Shown here in pieces: positions 9,533 through 17,443 of a DNA stretch of 64,000 bases. Location of the stretch: NCBI RefSeq assembly GCF_002088945.1, contig NZ_NCSU01000015.1, positions 186,001 through 250,000 of the forward strand. The letters are read 5' to 3'. This stretch comes from Henriciella pelagia (GTDB lineage: Bacteria; Pseudomonadota; Alphaproteobacteria; Caulobacterales; Hyphomonadaceae). The notes under the pieces were generated by a model, which ran no database searches, was not told where the DNA came from, and saw nothing but the letters and a program-made list of their open reading frames with translations. The position numbers and the translations under genes are program-made. Numbering within the stretch: position 1 is the stretch's first letter; the number at the start of each line of letters is the position of its first letter.

Positions 9533-9547
9533 AATCGCGGAATTCAT
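9506..9547 (-). CDS. Possible 13-aa leader peptide ahead of ileS
   Basis: An ATG at 9547 opens a 13-codon ORF reading MNSAIRISRPALR and ending at TGA. Its two Ile codons (ATT CGA ATT) lie on the 5' arm of the long inverted repeat described for the ileS leader, so ribosome position here could alter that fold. I see no clear SD, and two Ile in 13 codons could be chance. Treat as a weak hypothesis. Confidence 0.22.
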   Translation of the reverse strand: MNSAIRISRPALR

Positions 9548-9624
9548 GGCCGGTTTCGTCATCACGCTTCGGCGTCTAGCAGAGCCTTCCCGCAATGTCA
9601 TCCGTCCGGCAGCAAGTCGCCAGC

Positions 9625-10089
9625 CTACTCTTCGTAGAACATGTCGATGACGGTCGGGACGATCGCGATGAAATTGTCGAAATTGATCTGGATGTTCTCT
9701 TCGGTCATGCCGCCATCAAGGATCACATAGCGCGAAATGCCGAGCGTATTGTCCAGCTTCCAGACACTGACAGCCGCGCGCCGGATATTCGCATCATTGA
9801 TCTTCTCAAAGGTCACAAGATCATTGGCGTCGAAGCGCGCATTCATGTTGATGCCGGTGCAGACTGAGTCCGTGCAGGCCGTACCGGTCAGATAGTAGAC
9901 GATCCCGTCATCGCTCTCTGCGCGAACGGACACATCTCCCGCTTCGCCATAACCCAGGACCTCGTGCCCCTGAGCCTCGACAAATGCCGTCAGCGAGTCC
10001 TCGGTAACAGACGTGATAATATCCGACCCTTGCGAAAAGGCTGGAAGTGAAATCGCGGCCGCAGCCAGCGCGAGTGTCGAAAGTTTCAT
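9625..10089 (-). CDS. Secreted YbjN-domain protein
   Basis: A 154-aa protein with a Sec signal peptide (MKLSTLALAAAAISLPAFSQG) followed by a YbjN-like fold: a beta-rich stretch, the VSVRAESDDGIVYYLTGTAC block, a CxxxxC pair and a C-terminal helical part ending VIDMFYEE. YbjN domains resemble type III secretion chaperones, but no function is established for the exported alphaproteobacterial forms. I chose the second ATG (10089), because the gagggg SD abuts the first ATG at 10095 too closely. It lies between ribF and ileS on the same strand. Confidence 0.7.
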   Translation of the reverse strand: MKLSTLALAAAAISLPAFSQGSDIITSVTEDSLTAFVEAQGHEVLGYGEAGDVSVRAESDDGIVYYLTGTACTDSVCTGINMNARFDANDLVTFEKINDANIRRAAVSVWKLDNTLGISRYVILDGGMTEENIQINFDNFIAIVPTVIDMFYEE

Positions 10090-10158
10090 GAACATCCCCT
10101 CTTAAATGTCTTTTCACTTTGGAAGAGGTCGGGCCGAAAGTCACCCCCGAGGAAATAT

Positions 10159-11079
10159 TCAACCTGAGAGTTTCGCCCTGGCGTCCGCGCAGTCGCGATG
10201 CATCTGCTCGACCATGTCGTCGAGGGAGGAAAAGTGCAGCTCCGGCCTCAGATAGTGATGCAGCGCCACTTCAAGGAAGTGGCCGTAAATGTCGCCCTCA
10301 AAGTCAAAGATATACGCTTCAAGCAGTGGGTCGCGCACGCCAGTGGTGGGCGTACGTCCGAAGTTCGCAACGCCCGGCAACCACCCCCCATCCCGGTCAA
10401 TCCGTACTTTCACCGCATACACCCCGTGACGCGGATGAATAAGGCTGCCGAGGTGGATATTGGCTGTAGGGAAGCCAATGGTGCGGCCCCGCTTTTCGCC
10501 ATGCTCAACCGCGCCATCTGCGATCCAGGCATGGCCCAGCATGGCGGCGGCTTTCTCGGGCTCCCCAGAAATGAGCGCCTCCCGGATCGCTGTCGACGAC
10601 GCCTTGGCGACGTCGACCCCTTCCACGCGGTCAACAATGGTCACATCGAATCCAAGCGACCGGCCAAGCGATGACAGACGCGCGGCGTCGCCCATACGGC
10701 CGCGGCCGAACCTGAAGTCAAAACCCACCGCCACATGGCGCACGCCAAGCCCCTCATGCAGCACGATGCGGCAGAATTCCTCATCCGTCATCGACGCCAT
10801 TTCGGCATTGAACGGCAACTCGTAAACCGCTTCCGCGCCAAGCTCGATCAGGCGCGCATTGCGCCGGGCCGGCCGATAGATGCGGAAAGGCGGATCGTTC
10901 GGCCGGAAGAAGGCGCGAGGTGGCGGCTCGAATGTCGCCACGCCAAGCTGGAGCGCATCGATGCGTGCAGCCTCAATCACCGCCTGGTGGCCGGCATGCA
11001 CTCCATCGAAATTTCCCAGCGCGATGGAATAACCCCGGGCAGCTTCCGGCAGACCGCGAAAGTCGGCAAACACCGCCAT
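10159..11079 (-). CDS. ribF: Bifunctional riboflavin kinase / FAD synthetase
   Basis: Makes FMN from riboflavin and then FAD. The N-terminal nucleotidyltransferase half has GNFDGVHAGH (residues 22-31); the C-terminal flavokinase half has GFPTANIHLG near residue 200. Length (306 aa) is normal. The ATG at 11079 overlaps the stop of the MaoC gene by one base, so the two are coupled. Confidence 0.95.
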   Translation of the reverse strand: MAVFADFRGLPEAARGYSIALGNFDGVHAGHQAVIEAARIDALQLGVATFEPPPRAFFRPNDPPFRIYRPARRNARLIELGAEAVYELPFNAEMASMTDEEFCRIVLHEGLGVRHVAVGFDFRFGRGRMGDAARLSSLGRSLGFDVTIVDRVEGVDVAKASSTAIREALISGEPEKAAAMLGHAWIADGAVEHGEKRGRTIGFPTANIHLGSLIHPRHGVYAVKVRIDRDGGWLPGVANFGRTPTTGVRDPLLEAYIFDFEGDIYGHFLEVALHHYLRPELHFSSLDDMVEQMHRDCADARAKLSG

Positions 11080-11510
11080 CAGGCGTCCTTGCTCGGCACC
11101 ATGACCTTGGCTTCGCCCGCAACAACCGCCTTGTCATTGACGAGACAGGTGATCTTGAGCGTGACCCGGTTTCCGCGCTCGAACATTTCGGTGATTTCGG
11201 CGCGCGCCGTCACAGTGTCACCGATGAACACCGGCCGGCGAAACCGCATTTCCAGATGCGTGAAGATCGCACCCGGGCCGGGAAGGTCATTGCCGAGGAT
11301 GCCGGAGATGTAGCTTGCAGTGAGCGCCCCATGGGCGATGCGCTGCCCAAAGGGCGTGTTTTTGGCGTACTCGTCGTCCATGTGGATCGGGTTGTAATCG
11401 CCCGAAACCTTGGCAAACAAATCAATGTCTTCTTCGGAGATCGTGTGATGCGTCTCGTGCGACATCCCCACGCTCAATTCCTCGAATTTGTAACCGTCCT
11501 TGACGCTCAT
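11079..11510 (-). CDS. MaoC-like (R)-specific enoyl-CoA hydratase
   Basis: A 143-aa single hot-dog-fold hydratase. The hydratase-2 active-site motif is complete: SGDYNPIHMDDEYA supplies Asp and His, followed by FGQRIAHGALTAS. Such PhaJ-like enzymes hydrate trans-2-enoyl-CoA to (R)-3-hydroxyacyl-CoA. I chose the ATG at 11510, with ggag 8 nt upstream; the longer frame begins with TTG. It is coupled to ribF by a TGATG overlap and follows the HAD gene by 55 nt. Confidence 0.87.
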   Translation of the reverse strand: MSVKDGYKFEELSVGMSHETHHTISEEDIDLFAKVSGDYNPIHMDDEYAKNTPFGQRIAHGALTASYISGILGNDLPGPGAIFTHLEMRFRRPVFIGDTVTARAEITEMFERGNRVTLKITCLVNDKAVVAGEAKVMVPSKDA

Positions 11511-11565
11511 CAGCGGTACTCCGATCTTCAAAACCTGTTTCTGTTACATTGCGGCGCTCGCCACG

Positions 11566-12420
11566 TCACCATCTGAGGGCGGGCATCGCCCAGTGGGCTG
11601 TCGTGCCATAGTCGTCGAGCAGGCCAATCAGCTCCTGCTCGAAATCCTCGCTATGCTGGGCAAGTCCGGTGCCAACATAGAGGCCATCATAGCCGTGCAT
11701 GAGGGCACCGCGCATATCGGTGGCCGGGCTGTCGCCGATGCACAGCACGGCATCCGGCGCGGCGCCCCGAATGGCCTCGGCCCGTTCAGCTGCAAGCCGG
11801 TAGATCGCTTTGTGGGGCTTGCCGGGATAAATGACCTGCCCGCCTTCATCCTCATAGATTTCCGCCAGCGCGCCAGCGCACCAGACCAGCTGATCCCCCA
11901 CGCGTACCTTGATGTCCGGATTGGCACAGATCATCGGCAGGCCGCGATCCACGCCCTGCCGCAGGATCTGGCGATAGTCCTCCGGGTCGTCGTTGACCTG
12001 GTCCTGCAGGCCGATGCAAAGCAGTGTTTCGGCTTCATCCGGCTCCACAAAATCGAGGTCGAGGCCCTTATAGAGAAAGGCGTCGCGCTCCCAGCCGGAA
12101 TCGACACCGAGGCGCCATATCTTCTCGTTGCGCCGTCGGCTCAGCTCTTCGCGCGTCGCGTCGCCGGATGAAACGCAATCGTCGAACGCGTCAACCGGCA
12201 CGCCCATCGGCTCGAAATAGGAAATGACCTGCGCCTTCGGGACAGGCGCATTCGTGATGAGGATGACCGTGCCGCCCTGCTGCCTGAACTGGCGCAACGC
12301 ATCGCAGGCCGGAAAGAACGCCTTGCGACCATTATGGATGACCCCCCACACATCGCAAAAAATGGTGTCGTAGCGGGACGCGATCTCGGACAGGCCGGCG
12401 GGGAAGTCTGGTTTTTTCAT
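11566..12420 (-). CDS. HAD-superfamily subfamily IIA phosphatase (TIGR01459 type)
   Basis: A 284-aa HAD hydrolase. Motif I is FCDVWGVIHNG, with the nucleophile Asp at residue 23; motif II is LITNAP; motif IV is GDSPATDMRGA. The DVWGVIHNG variant marks the TIGR01459 group related to NagD and glycerolphosphate phosphatases. The substrate is not known. It is transcribed toward the MaoC and ribF genes, probably in one operon, with the EAL-domain gene 53 nt upstream. Confidence 0.85.
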   Translation of the reverse strand: MKKPDFPAGLSEIASRYDTIFCDVWGVIHNGRKAFFPACDALRQFRQQGGTVILITNAPVPKAQVISYFEPMGVPVDAFDDCVSSGDATREELSRRRNEKIWRLGVDSGWERDAFLYKGLDLDFVEPDEAETLLCIGLQDQVNDDPEDYRQILRQGVDRGLPMICANPDIKVRVGDQLVWCAGALAEIYEDEGGQVIYPGKPHKAIYRLAAERAEAIRGAAPDAVLCIGDSPATDMRGALMHGYDGLYVGTGLAQHSEDFEQELIGLLDDYGTTAHWAMPALRW

Positions 12421-12473
12421 GCGAGAAGCTCAGTAGAGAGGGCGGCGCGAGCGGTCAAACCCTCGCCGTCATC

Positions 12474-13700
12474 TCACCCAAACGCCGACAGCTTTGCCAT
12501 GAAATCAGCAGGCGGTGCTGTCTCTTCCATCAGCGAGGACTTGATGGGCTTGGGCGCACCGAACACATGCCCCTGGCCATAAGGAATCTGGTACTCGAGA
12601 ATCTCGACAACGCTGACTTCCTCTTCGATCTTCTCAGCGACCAGCGTTACGCCGAAACGCGAACAGACAGCCGATACTTCTTCGCCCTGAATGCGGCGCT
12701 GGACATTCGAGACTGGCCTTGGACCGGACGGATTGCGCAGCTGGTCGATGAGGTCGTCGCCCTTCATCTTCACGAAGCGCACGCCAGCATCCTGTAGACG
12801 CGGCAAGTCAATGGCGAGATCGCTCGCATGATCAATCGAGAAGCGGAAACCAAGCGCGGTCAGCTTTTCCATGCTGGCACGCAGTTCGCGGGAACGGTTT
12901 TCGAAACGGTCTGCCGGAATTTCAAAGATCAGCGCACCGGAGAGATCGCGATTGTCGCGCATGAAGTCCAGGAATTGCGGGAAGAAGTGCTGATCCGTCA
13001 GCGAATGGGTGGAAATGTTGCAGAACACACCGACGCGGCGATCCCGTTCCGACAGGCGGCGCACAATCTGCACGCAGCGGAAGAGCAGCATATTGTCGAT
13101 AACGCCCATCAGGCTCGCGCGGCGGGCCGCATCGAGGAACTCTGCCGGCAGGATGAGCGAGCCATCGGGGCGACGAAGGCGCGTAAAGCCTTCATAAAAC
13201 GCAACGCGGCGTTGAGGCAGGGACACGATCGGCTGAAGATGCAGATCCACGCGGCCATCCTGCAGCGCGTCCTTCACACTGCGCAACACCGCGTCTTCCT
13301 GCGGTCTCACATCAGCCGAGCTGGATTCCGAGAGCCGGTTCTCGAAATTGCGCGACAGCCTGTCGATCAGGCCTTCAAGCTGGCGCATCTCCGTCACCAG
13401 CGCGTCGCGGCGCTCTGTCAGCTCATGCTTCAGCGTTGATTCCACGCTTTCGGTGCGTGCTTCAATCATCTCGAGACGCTCTCGGGCAGCAGACTGGGTC
13501 TTTTCCAGTTGCTGGATGCGGTCATCTGCATCCCCAATCTTTGTGACATGCGCGACCAGCAGGTGAAACTGCCCCAGAATCGCAGTGGTTACAGCCCCCA
13601 GAGCGGTCGACACGGGAATGCTGAAACCGGCATAGGAATGCAGGCCGAAGCCGAGCGCAGCTCCAATCGCGACATAGAAAAAGAACAATATTCCAATCAT
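12474..13700 (-). CDS. Membrane-anchored degenerate EAL protein, TipF-like
   Basis: A 408-aa protein with two N-terminal transmembrane segments (about 2-20 and 27-49), a long coiled coil (about 58-125) and a C-terminal EAL domain. The catalytic signature is altered: YEGFTRL stands for YEALxR near residue 170, and FSIDHAS near 289 replaces the DDFG metal site, so the second Asp is lost. The Asn of NIS and the Lys of VKMK are kept. This matches Caulobacter TipF, a c-di-GMP receptor in flagellar assembly that binds rather than cleaves the ligand. TipF identity is inferred from architecture and degeneracy; no flagellar genes lie nearby to confirm it. Confidence 0.75.
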   Translation of the reverse strand: MIGILFFFYVAIGAALGFGLHSYAGFSIPVSTALGAVTTAILGQFHLLVAHVTKIGDADDRIQQLEKTQSAARERLEMIEARTESVESTLKHELTERRDALVTEMRQLEGLIDRLSRNFENRLSESSSADVRPQEDAVLRSVKDALQDGRVDLHLQPIVSLPQRRVAFYEGFTRLRRPDGSLILPAEFLDAARRASLMGVIDNMLLFRCVQIVRRLSERDRRVGVFCNISTHSLTDQHFFPQFLDFMRDNRDLSGALIFEIPADRFENRSRELRASMEKLTALGFRFSIDHASDLAIDLPRLQDAGVRFVKMKGDDLIDQLRNPSGPRPVSNVQRRIQGEEVSAVCSRFGVTLVAEKIEEEVSVVEILEYQIPYGQGHVFGAPKPIKSSLMEETAPPADFMAKLSAFG

Positions 13701-13900
13701 GAATCCGGCAGCCCCAAACTCGTTTAACCTTAACAGCTAGGTGTCAAATGTTAACGAATTGGTAGCAATAGGCCTGATTTGGGACGCTTGCCAATGTTCA
13801 GTGCAGAGTTGCCCACAGCGTGTCACAGAGGACACACTTTCAGATCGCATGCGGATCAAAATGACAAGACGTTTGACTCAGACGCGAACGACGGTAGTCA

Positions 13901-13920
13901 TAAAAGGCGACCCGCGCCTT
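13901..13920 (-). terminator. Candidate intrinsic terminator downstream of the MBL-like lipoprotein gene
   Basis: Arms aaggcg (13904-13909) and cgcctt (13915-13920) with a 5-nt loop. On the minus strand the stem is followed by a short U-rich stretch (ttttat). It lies 90 nt past the lipoprotein stop. The stem is short, so the call is moderate. Confidence 0.45.
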
Positions 13921-13923
13921 GAT

Positions 13924-13991
13924 GTCCGCGGCCAGTTTGGCCGGACGGGGGCGTCTCGGGGGAGACCGGGGTCCTGTCAAGGCAGGACCCC
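13924..13991. repeat. Cluster of three adjacent hairpins
   Basis: In order: gtcc-ggcc / ggcc-ggac with a gc bulge (13924-13946), gtctc / gagac (13953-13957 and 13962-13966), and ggggtcctg / caggacccc (13968-13976 and 13983-13991, perfect 9 bp). Five T follow on the plus strand, but there is no plus-strand gene to terminate. The three-hairpin layout recalls the repeats at 2184 and 60018, though the ccatctcc stem is absent. Confidence 0.5.
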
Positions 13992-14010
13992 GCAGCTTTT
14001 TAAGGCCTGA

Positions 14011-14766
14011 CTATCCGGATATTTTTGTCACCGTCCTGAGCGGCCAGGACAGGTCTGCGGTCTCGTCGTCACACGCAATGACTGTTTCGGTTCGCGGCGC
14101 GGCCTCATACTCCGCCGCAAGCGGTTCGGGACCGGCGCAAGGCTTCAGCACAAGGTCATGCCAGTCGCCGCCCAGATCGCGGTAGCCGACGCGATACGTC
14201 GTGCGTGAGCCGGCCCCGGCCACCCCGACCACCTTGAGATCGCCCGTATCGAACGCCAGCGCATTTGAAATCACCTCAACCCCCGGCTGAAGCAATGCGG
14301 CGTTGAAGCCGCCGCGTGGGGCCCCCTCTTCGACAAAGCTGAGCGCATCGGGCTGTTCGAAAGCGACGTTGAGAGCCTCAAGCATATCGCCCAGCCCCTC
14401 GGGCCCGGCAACCGTCAATGCCGCGGCGCGTCCGGCCCGCCATCCATGGTTCCGCACTTCATCGAGCCCCTCCACATCGCTGGGCATCAGCGAGAACAGG
14501 AAGGCACGATCGAGCCCTGCCAGCCGATCCGGCGACACTTCATTTGAAACGCCGGCAGGCGCACCAAACAAAAGGGACTTGCCGCCAGCGAGCACAAGCA
14601 CGCAGGGACTGCCGCCTGAGCCACCGCATGGCAGGAGGGCAAATTCACTAGCCCCGATGACTACCTCCTCGACCGGCTGCGCCGATGTGGCGACGGCATC
14701 AGTCGAGCCATCGTCGCACGCCGACACTAGCAGCGCGGGCACCATGAGCCAGCCCAACCACCTCAC
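14011..14766 (-). CDS. Lipoprotein with a degenerate metallo-beta-lactamase-like fold
   Basis: A 251-aa lipoprotein: signal MRWLGWLMVPALLVSAC with the lipobox Cys at 17. Residues 56-140 follow the order of an MBL domain (VLVLAGGKSLLFGAPAG, then DRLAGLDRAFLF, SDVEGLDEVRNHGWRAGRA, LTVAGPEGL, LEALNVAFEQPD). Where MBL enzymes have the HxHxDH metal site it reads FLFSLMPSDVEGL (89-101), without any His. It is therefore probably catalytically dead. The start is GTG at 14766, overlapping the FAH gene stop as GTGA; the next ATG would remove the signal peptide's charged end. The fold assignment is by pattern, not alignment. Confidence 0.6.
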   Translation of the reverse strand: MRWLGWLMVPALLVSACDDGSTDAVATSAQPVEEVVIGASEFALLPCGGSGGSPCVLVLAGGKSLLFGAPAGVSNEVSPDRLAGLDRAFLFSLMPSDVEGLDEVRNHGWRAGRAAALTVAGPEGLGDMLEALNVAFEQPDALSFVEEGAPRGGFNAALLQPGVEVISNALAFDTGDLKVVGVAGAGSRTTYRVGYRDLGGDWHDLVLKPCAGPEPLAAEYEAAPRTETVIACDDETADLSWPLRTVTKISG

Positions 14767-15629
14767 AGGGGCTGCCCGCCGATTTCTGCTGTATTCGGTT
14801 CATTGATCACTGGGTTCTCCAATACGCCTACATTCTCGATCTCGACCCGGAAGCGGTCTCCCGCTTTCAGCCATCTGGGCGGCGTATGTCCCGCGCCAAC
14901 GCCGGCGGGCGTACCGGTAAAGATGACGTCGCCGGGTTCCAGAGTGAAGGCAGCGCTCAGATGCGCAATCTGTTCCTTCACATTGTGGATCATGTCACCG
15001 AGCTTTGCGCTCTGGCGCAACTCGCCATTCACATAGCCCTTGATCTCAAGCGCATCGAGATCGCCGACTTCATCGGGTGTCACCAGGGCAGGTCCGAAGG
15101 GCGCGTGCGTATCGAACCCCTTGCCCATGATCATGGTCGGGCTCGCCTTCTGCCAGTCTCGTACAGATGCATCGCACCCGCAGGAAAATCCTGCAACGAT
15201 TTCCATTGCACGCTCGGCTGGCACATGACGACCGCTCTTGCCAATGATGACAACGAGTTCAGCCTCATAGTCGAGCATTTTCGAGACCCGCGGAACATGG
15301 ATCGGATCTCCCGGGCCGGATGCGGCGGTCGCCTGCTTGTTGAACCAGACTTGCACCTGGGGCCTGGGCTTCTCAGCGAAGCTCGCGCTCTCGGCCACGT
15401 GCGCTGCATAATTGAGGCCGATTGCCAGTATCTTTCCGGGCCGCAGAACAGGCTGACGCAGGCGCACCTGGTCCAGCGGAATAGCCGTCCCTGATGTTGC
15501 TGCGTTTTTTTTCGAGGACAAATCCCCAAGAAAATGGCTCAGACAACGAGGTGCGAATTGATAAACCTGTTGATTCTTCAACGGCCCACACCACAATTTT
15601 CCGTCAACCTCGAAGTTCACCCATTTCAT
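14763..15629 (-). CDS. Fumarylacetoacetate hydrolase family protein
   Basis: A 288-aa FAH-fold enzyme. The metal-binding block DYEAELVVIIGK (about 119-130) supplies the acidic ligands, and the GDVIFTGTPAGVG signature is near residue 240. The family cleaves C-C bonds of acylpyruvates or oxaloacetate or hydrates related compounds; the specific substrate cannot be told here. The ATG at 15629 is the only plausible start. It is translationally coupled to the following lipoprotein gene and divergent from the DUF262 gene across 118 nt. Confidence 0.87.
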   Translation of the reverse strand: MKWVNFEVDGKLWCGPLKNQQVYQFAPRCLSHFLGDLSSKKNAATSGTAIPLDQVRLRQPVLRPGKILAIGLNYAAHVAESASFAEKPRPQVQVWFNKQATAASGPGDPIHVPRVSKMLDYEAELVVIIGKSGRHVPAERAMEIVAGFSCGCDASVRDWQKASPTMIMGKGFDTHAPFGPALVTPDEVGDLDALEIKGYVNGELRQSAKLGDMIHNVKEQIAHLSAAFTLEPGDVIFTGTPAGVGAGHTPPRWLKAGDRFRVEIENVGVLENPVINEPNTAEIGGQPL

Positions 15630-15747
15630 TGCTTCGTTGCCTTGCTGCTACACCTCCCCGAAAACGTCCGGACCAAGAGTGTATTCAATGAGTCCACAGC
15701 GCTAATCGGGGCCAAACTAACGTCTACTAAGTCTATCGGGGATATCA

Positions 15748-17406
15748 ATGGATTCAGGGATCAAGTCGCAGACATGCAGCCTTGCAGAACTACTGGCCCG
15801 TGATGTCGAGCTCAAAATGCCCCCATACCAGCGCAGTTATGTGTGGGACGTGGACGAAGTTGGCGAACTTCTCGGAGATCTCAGGACGGCCGCCGCCGGA
15901 CGCCGGCACCACTTCATCGGTGCGATCGTGCTCGTCGATGTCGACGAATACACGTCGCTGGTCGTGGACGGGCAGCAGAGGCTGACAACGCTCACCATGA
16001 TCCTCGCCGTGCTGCGCGACCTGGAAACCGACGAGAAACTGAAGACCAATCTGCATGCACTGATCGGCGATCGTGACAGGGCTCGCAGGGGCGATGACCG
16101 CGCCTGGCGGATGACACTGAACCATGTCGACAACCCCTTCTTTCGTGAGGCGGTACAGGAAGAAGGCGCCACGCAGCGCCGCGACATCGAGACCGAGGAA
16201 TCCTCCAATCACAATCGCTTCCAGACAAATCTCGAATGGCTGGAAAAGCAGATAAAGCCCATGTCTTCTGCCGAACGGCTCTCCCTGTTCGAGACCATTC
16301 GCGACCGCGTCGTCGTCGTGCGCGTGACCGTGCCGAACCGCAATGAAGGCAATGAAGTCTTCCGCGTGCTGAACACGCGGGGCAAGGCACCTAATAGCCA
16401 TGACATCATCAAGACGGAAATCCTGCAAAAAGCGGACGTCCCGCTTGAGGATGCCAACAAATATGCCCGCGAATGGCTGGATTATGAGGCCCAGCTGGGC
16501 GGAAGCGGCCTGAATGAGCTGCTGAACATCATTCGCCAGCTCTACAGCAAGGCCCAGAAGGGCAAGACCTCGGACTTCGCCAAAGTCGTTCTGTCCAAGG
16601 TCGACGCGAAGACATTTCTCGACAAGGAACTGCCCCGCTATGTCGACGCTTATAGGACCGTTCTCAAGGGCGACCCTGACCTCGGCGACAAGAGCGCTGC
16701 GGTCAAGACGGCGCTGGATCACCTCAGGCTCATTGACCATTCCCTGTGGAAAGTCCCCGCGGTCGCCTATCTCTACCACAACTCGCACAAGGAAGATGAA
16801 GCGCTAAAATTCTTTCAGCTGCTGGAGCGGTTCGCATTCGTCATGATGCTGCACATCACCGACCGCACACCCCGCCAGAAGCGCTACACCAAGCTCACCC
16901 AGACAATCCTTGCCGGCAAACCCCTGCTCGACGGCAAAAGCGTCCTCCACTTCTCGAAGGATGACCAGAAAAAGGTTCGTGACCGGCTGAGCGGACGGTT
17001 CGGCAATTTCTCACAGCGCCGGGCCATTGCGCTCCGCCTCAACGCCGCTCTTGAAAATGGCGAAGCCGTCAGTCCCGAAGACGACGCAACGGTCGAACAT
17101 GTGCTCCCGCGCGCCGTGCCGGAAGATTCCTTCTGGAACACGGTCTGGCCAAACGGCCCAGTACAGCGCGAGCTCTGTGAGACAGTCGGCAATTTCGTGA
17201 TTGTCCCCCAGCACATCAACCGCGCGGCTGATCGCAAGGACTTCCGTGAGAAGAAGAAGATCTTCTTCGAACAGGGGGGCCGCATCTTTTCTCTGACGGA
17301 AGATCTCAGAAACCGGCAGAGCTGGACCGCTGAAGATGTGCGCTCGCGCACCGAACAGCTCGTGGACATCCTGATGATGGTCTGGTTCTCGGACCTGGAT
17401 GAATAG
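15748..17406 (+). CDS. DUF262/DUF1524 protein (GmrSD-like, putative defence nuclease)
   Basis: A 552-aa protein with both halves of the GmrSD family. The N-terminal DUF262 part has PPYQRSYVWD (25-34) and VVDGQQRLTTL (72-82); this ParB/Srx-like fold acts as nucleotidase/regulator. The C-terminal DUF1524 part has TVEHVLPRA near 449, a Trp-rich segment, then ETVGNFVIVPQHIN and FREKK, the His-Me-finger nuclease layout. GmrSD-type proteins are modification-dependent (type IV) restriction enzymes against glucosylated phage DNA. The ATG at 15748 has gggga 6 nt upstream. It stands alone, without a methylase or other defence genes. Its target is unknown. Confidence 0.85.
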   Translation: MDSGIKSQTCSLAELLARDVELKMPPYQRSYVWDVDEVGELLGDLRTAAAGRRHHFIGAIVLVDVDEYTSLVVDGQQRLTTLTMILAVLRDLETDEKLKTNLHALIGDRDRARRGDDRAWRMTLNHVDNPFFREAVQEEGATQRRDIETEESSNHNRFQTNLEWLEKQIKPMSSAERLSLFETIRDRVVVVRVTVPNRNEGNEVFRVLNTRGKAPNSHDIIKTEILQKADVPLEDANKYAREWLDYEAQLGGSGLNELLNIIRQLYSKAQKGKTSDFAKVVLSKVDAKTFLDKELPRYVDAYRTVLKGDPDLGDKSAAVKTALDHLRLIDHSLWKVPAVAYLYHNSHKEDEALKFFQLLERFAFVMMLHITDRTPRQKRYTKLTQTILAGKPLLDGKSVLHFSKDDQKKVRDRLSGRFGNFSQRRAIALRLNAALENGEAVSPEDDATVEHVLPRAVPEDSFWNTVWPNGPVQRELCETVGNFVIVPQHINRAADRKDFREKKKIFFEQGGRIFSLTEDLRNRQSWTAEDVRSRTEQLVDILMMVWFSDLDE

Positions 17407-17443
17407 CGGTGGCGAAGCGGGTCAGCCGATCCGCCGCCGCTGT

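Larger units (their letters stand above)
13701..14010. other. 310-bp non-coding spacer rich in hairpins
   Basis: The AT-richer part next to 13700 is the likely promoter region of the EAL gene. The rest holds a candidate terminator (13901-13920) and a cluster of three hairpins (13924-13991). A plus-strand ORF crossing it has no SD, no recognisable protein character and includes the hairpins, so I do not call it a gene. Confidence 0.6.

Noticed and set aside
9422-9547. T-box riboswitch ahead of ileS
   Set aside because: No T-box sequence or specifier-loop layout and no terminator; T-boxes are not expected in alphaproteobacteria.
13968-13996. Strong hairpin plus T-run as a terminator
   Set aside because: Oriented for a plus-strand transcript, but no plus-strand gene lies upstream; kept only as part of a hairpin cluster.
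13741-14010. 89-aa plus-strand ORF in the hairpin-rich spacer
   Set aside because: Contains the hairpin cluster, lacks an SD and reads as low-complexity Arg/Gly sequence.
15790-16788. 332-aa minus-strand ORF inside the DUF262 gene
   Set aside because: Its translation is the complement of conserved DUF262 sequence, with no SD or domain of its own.
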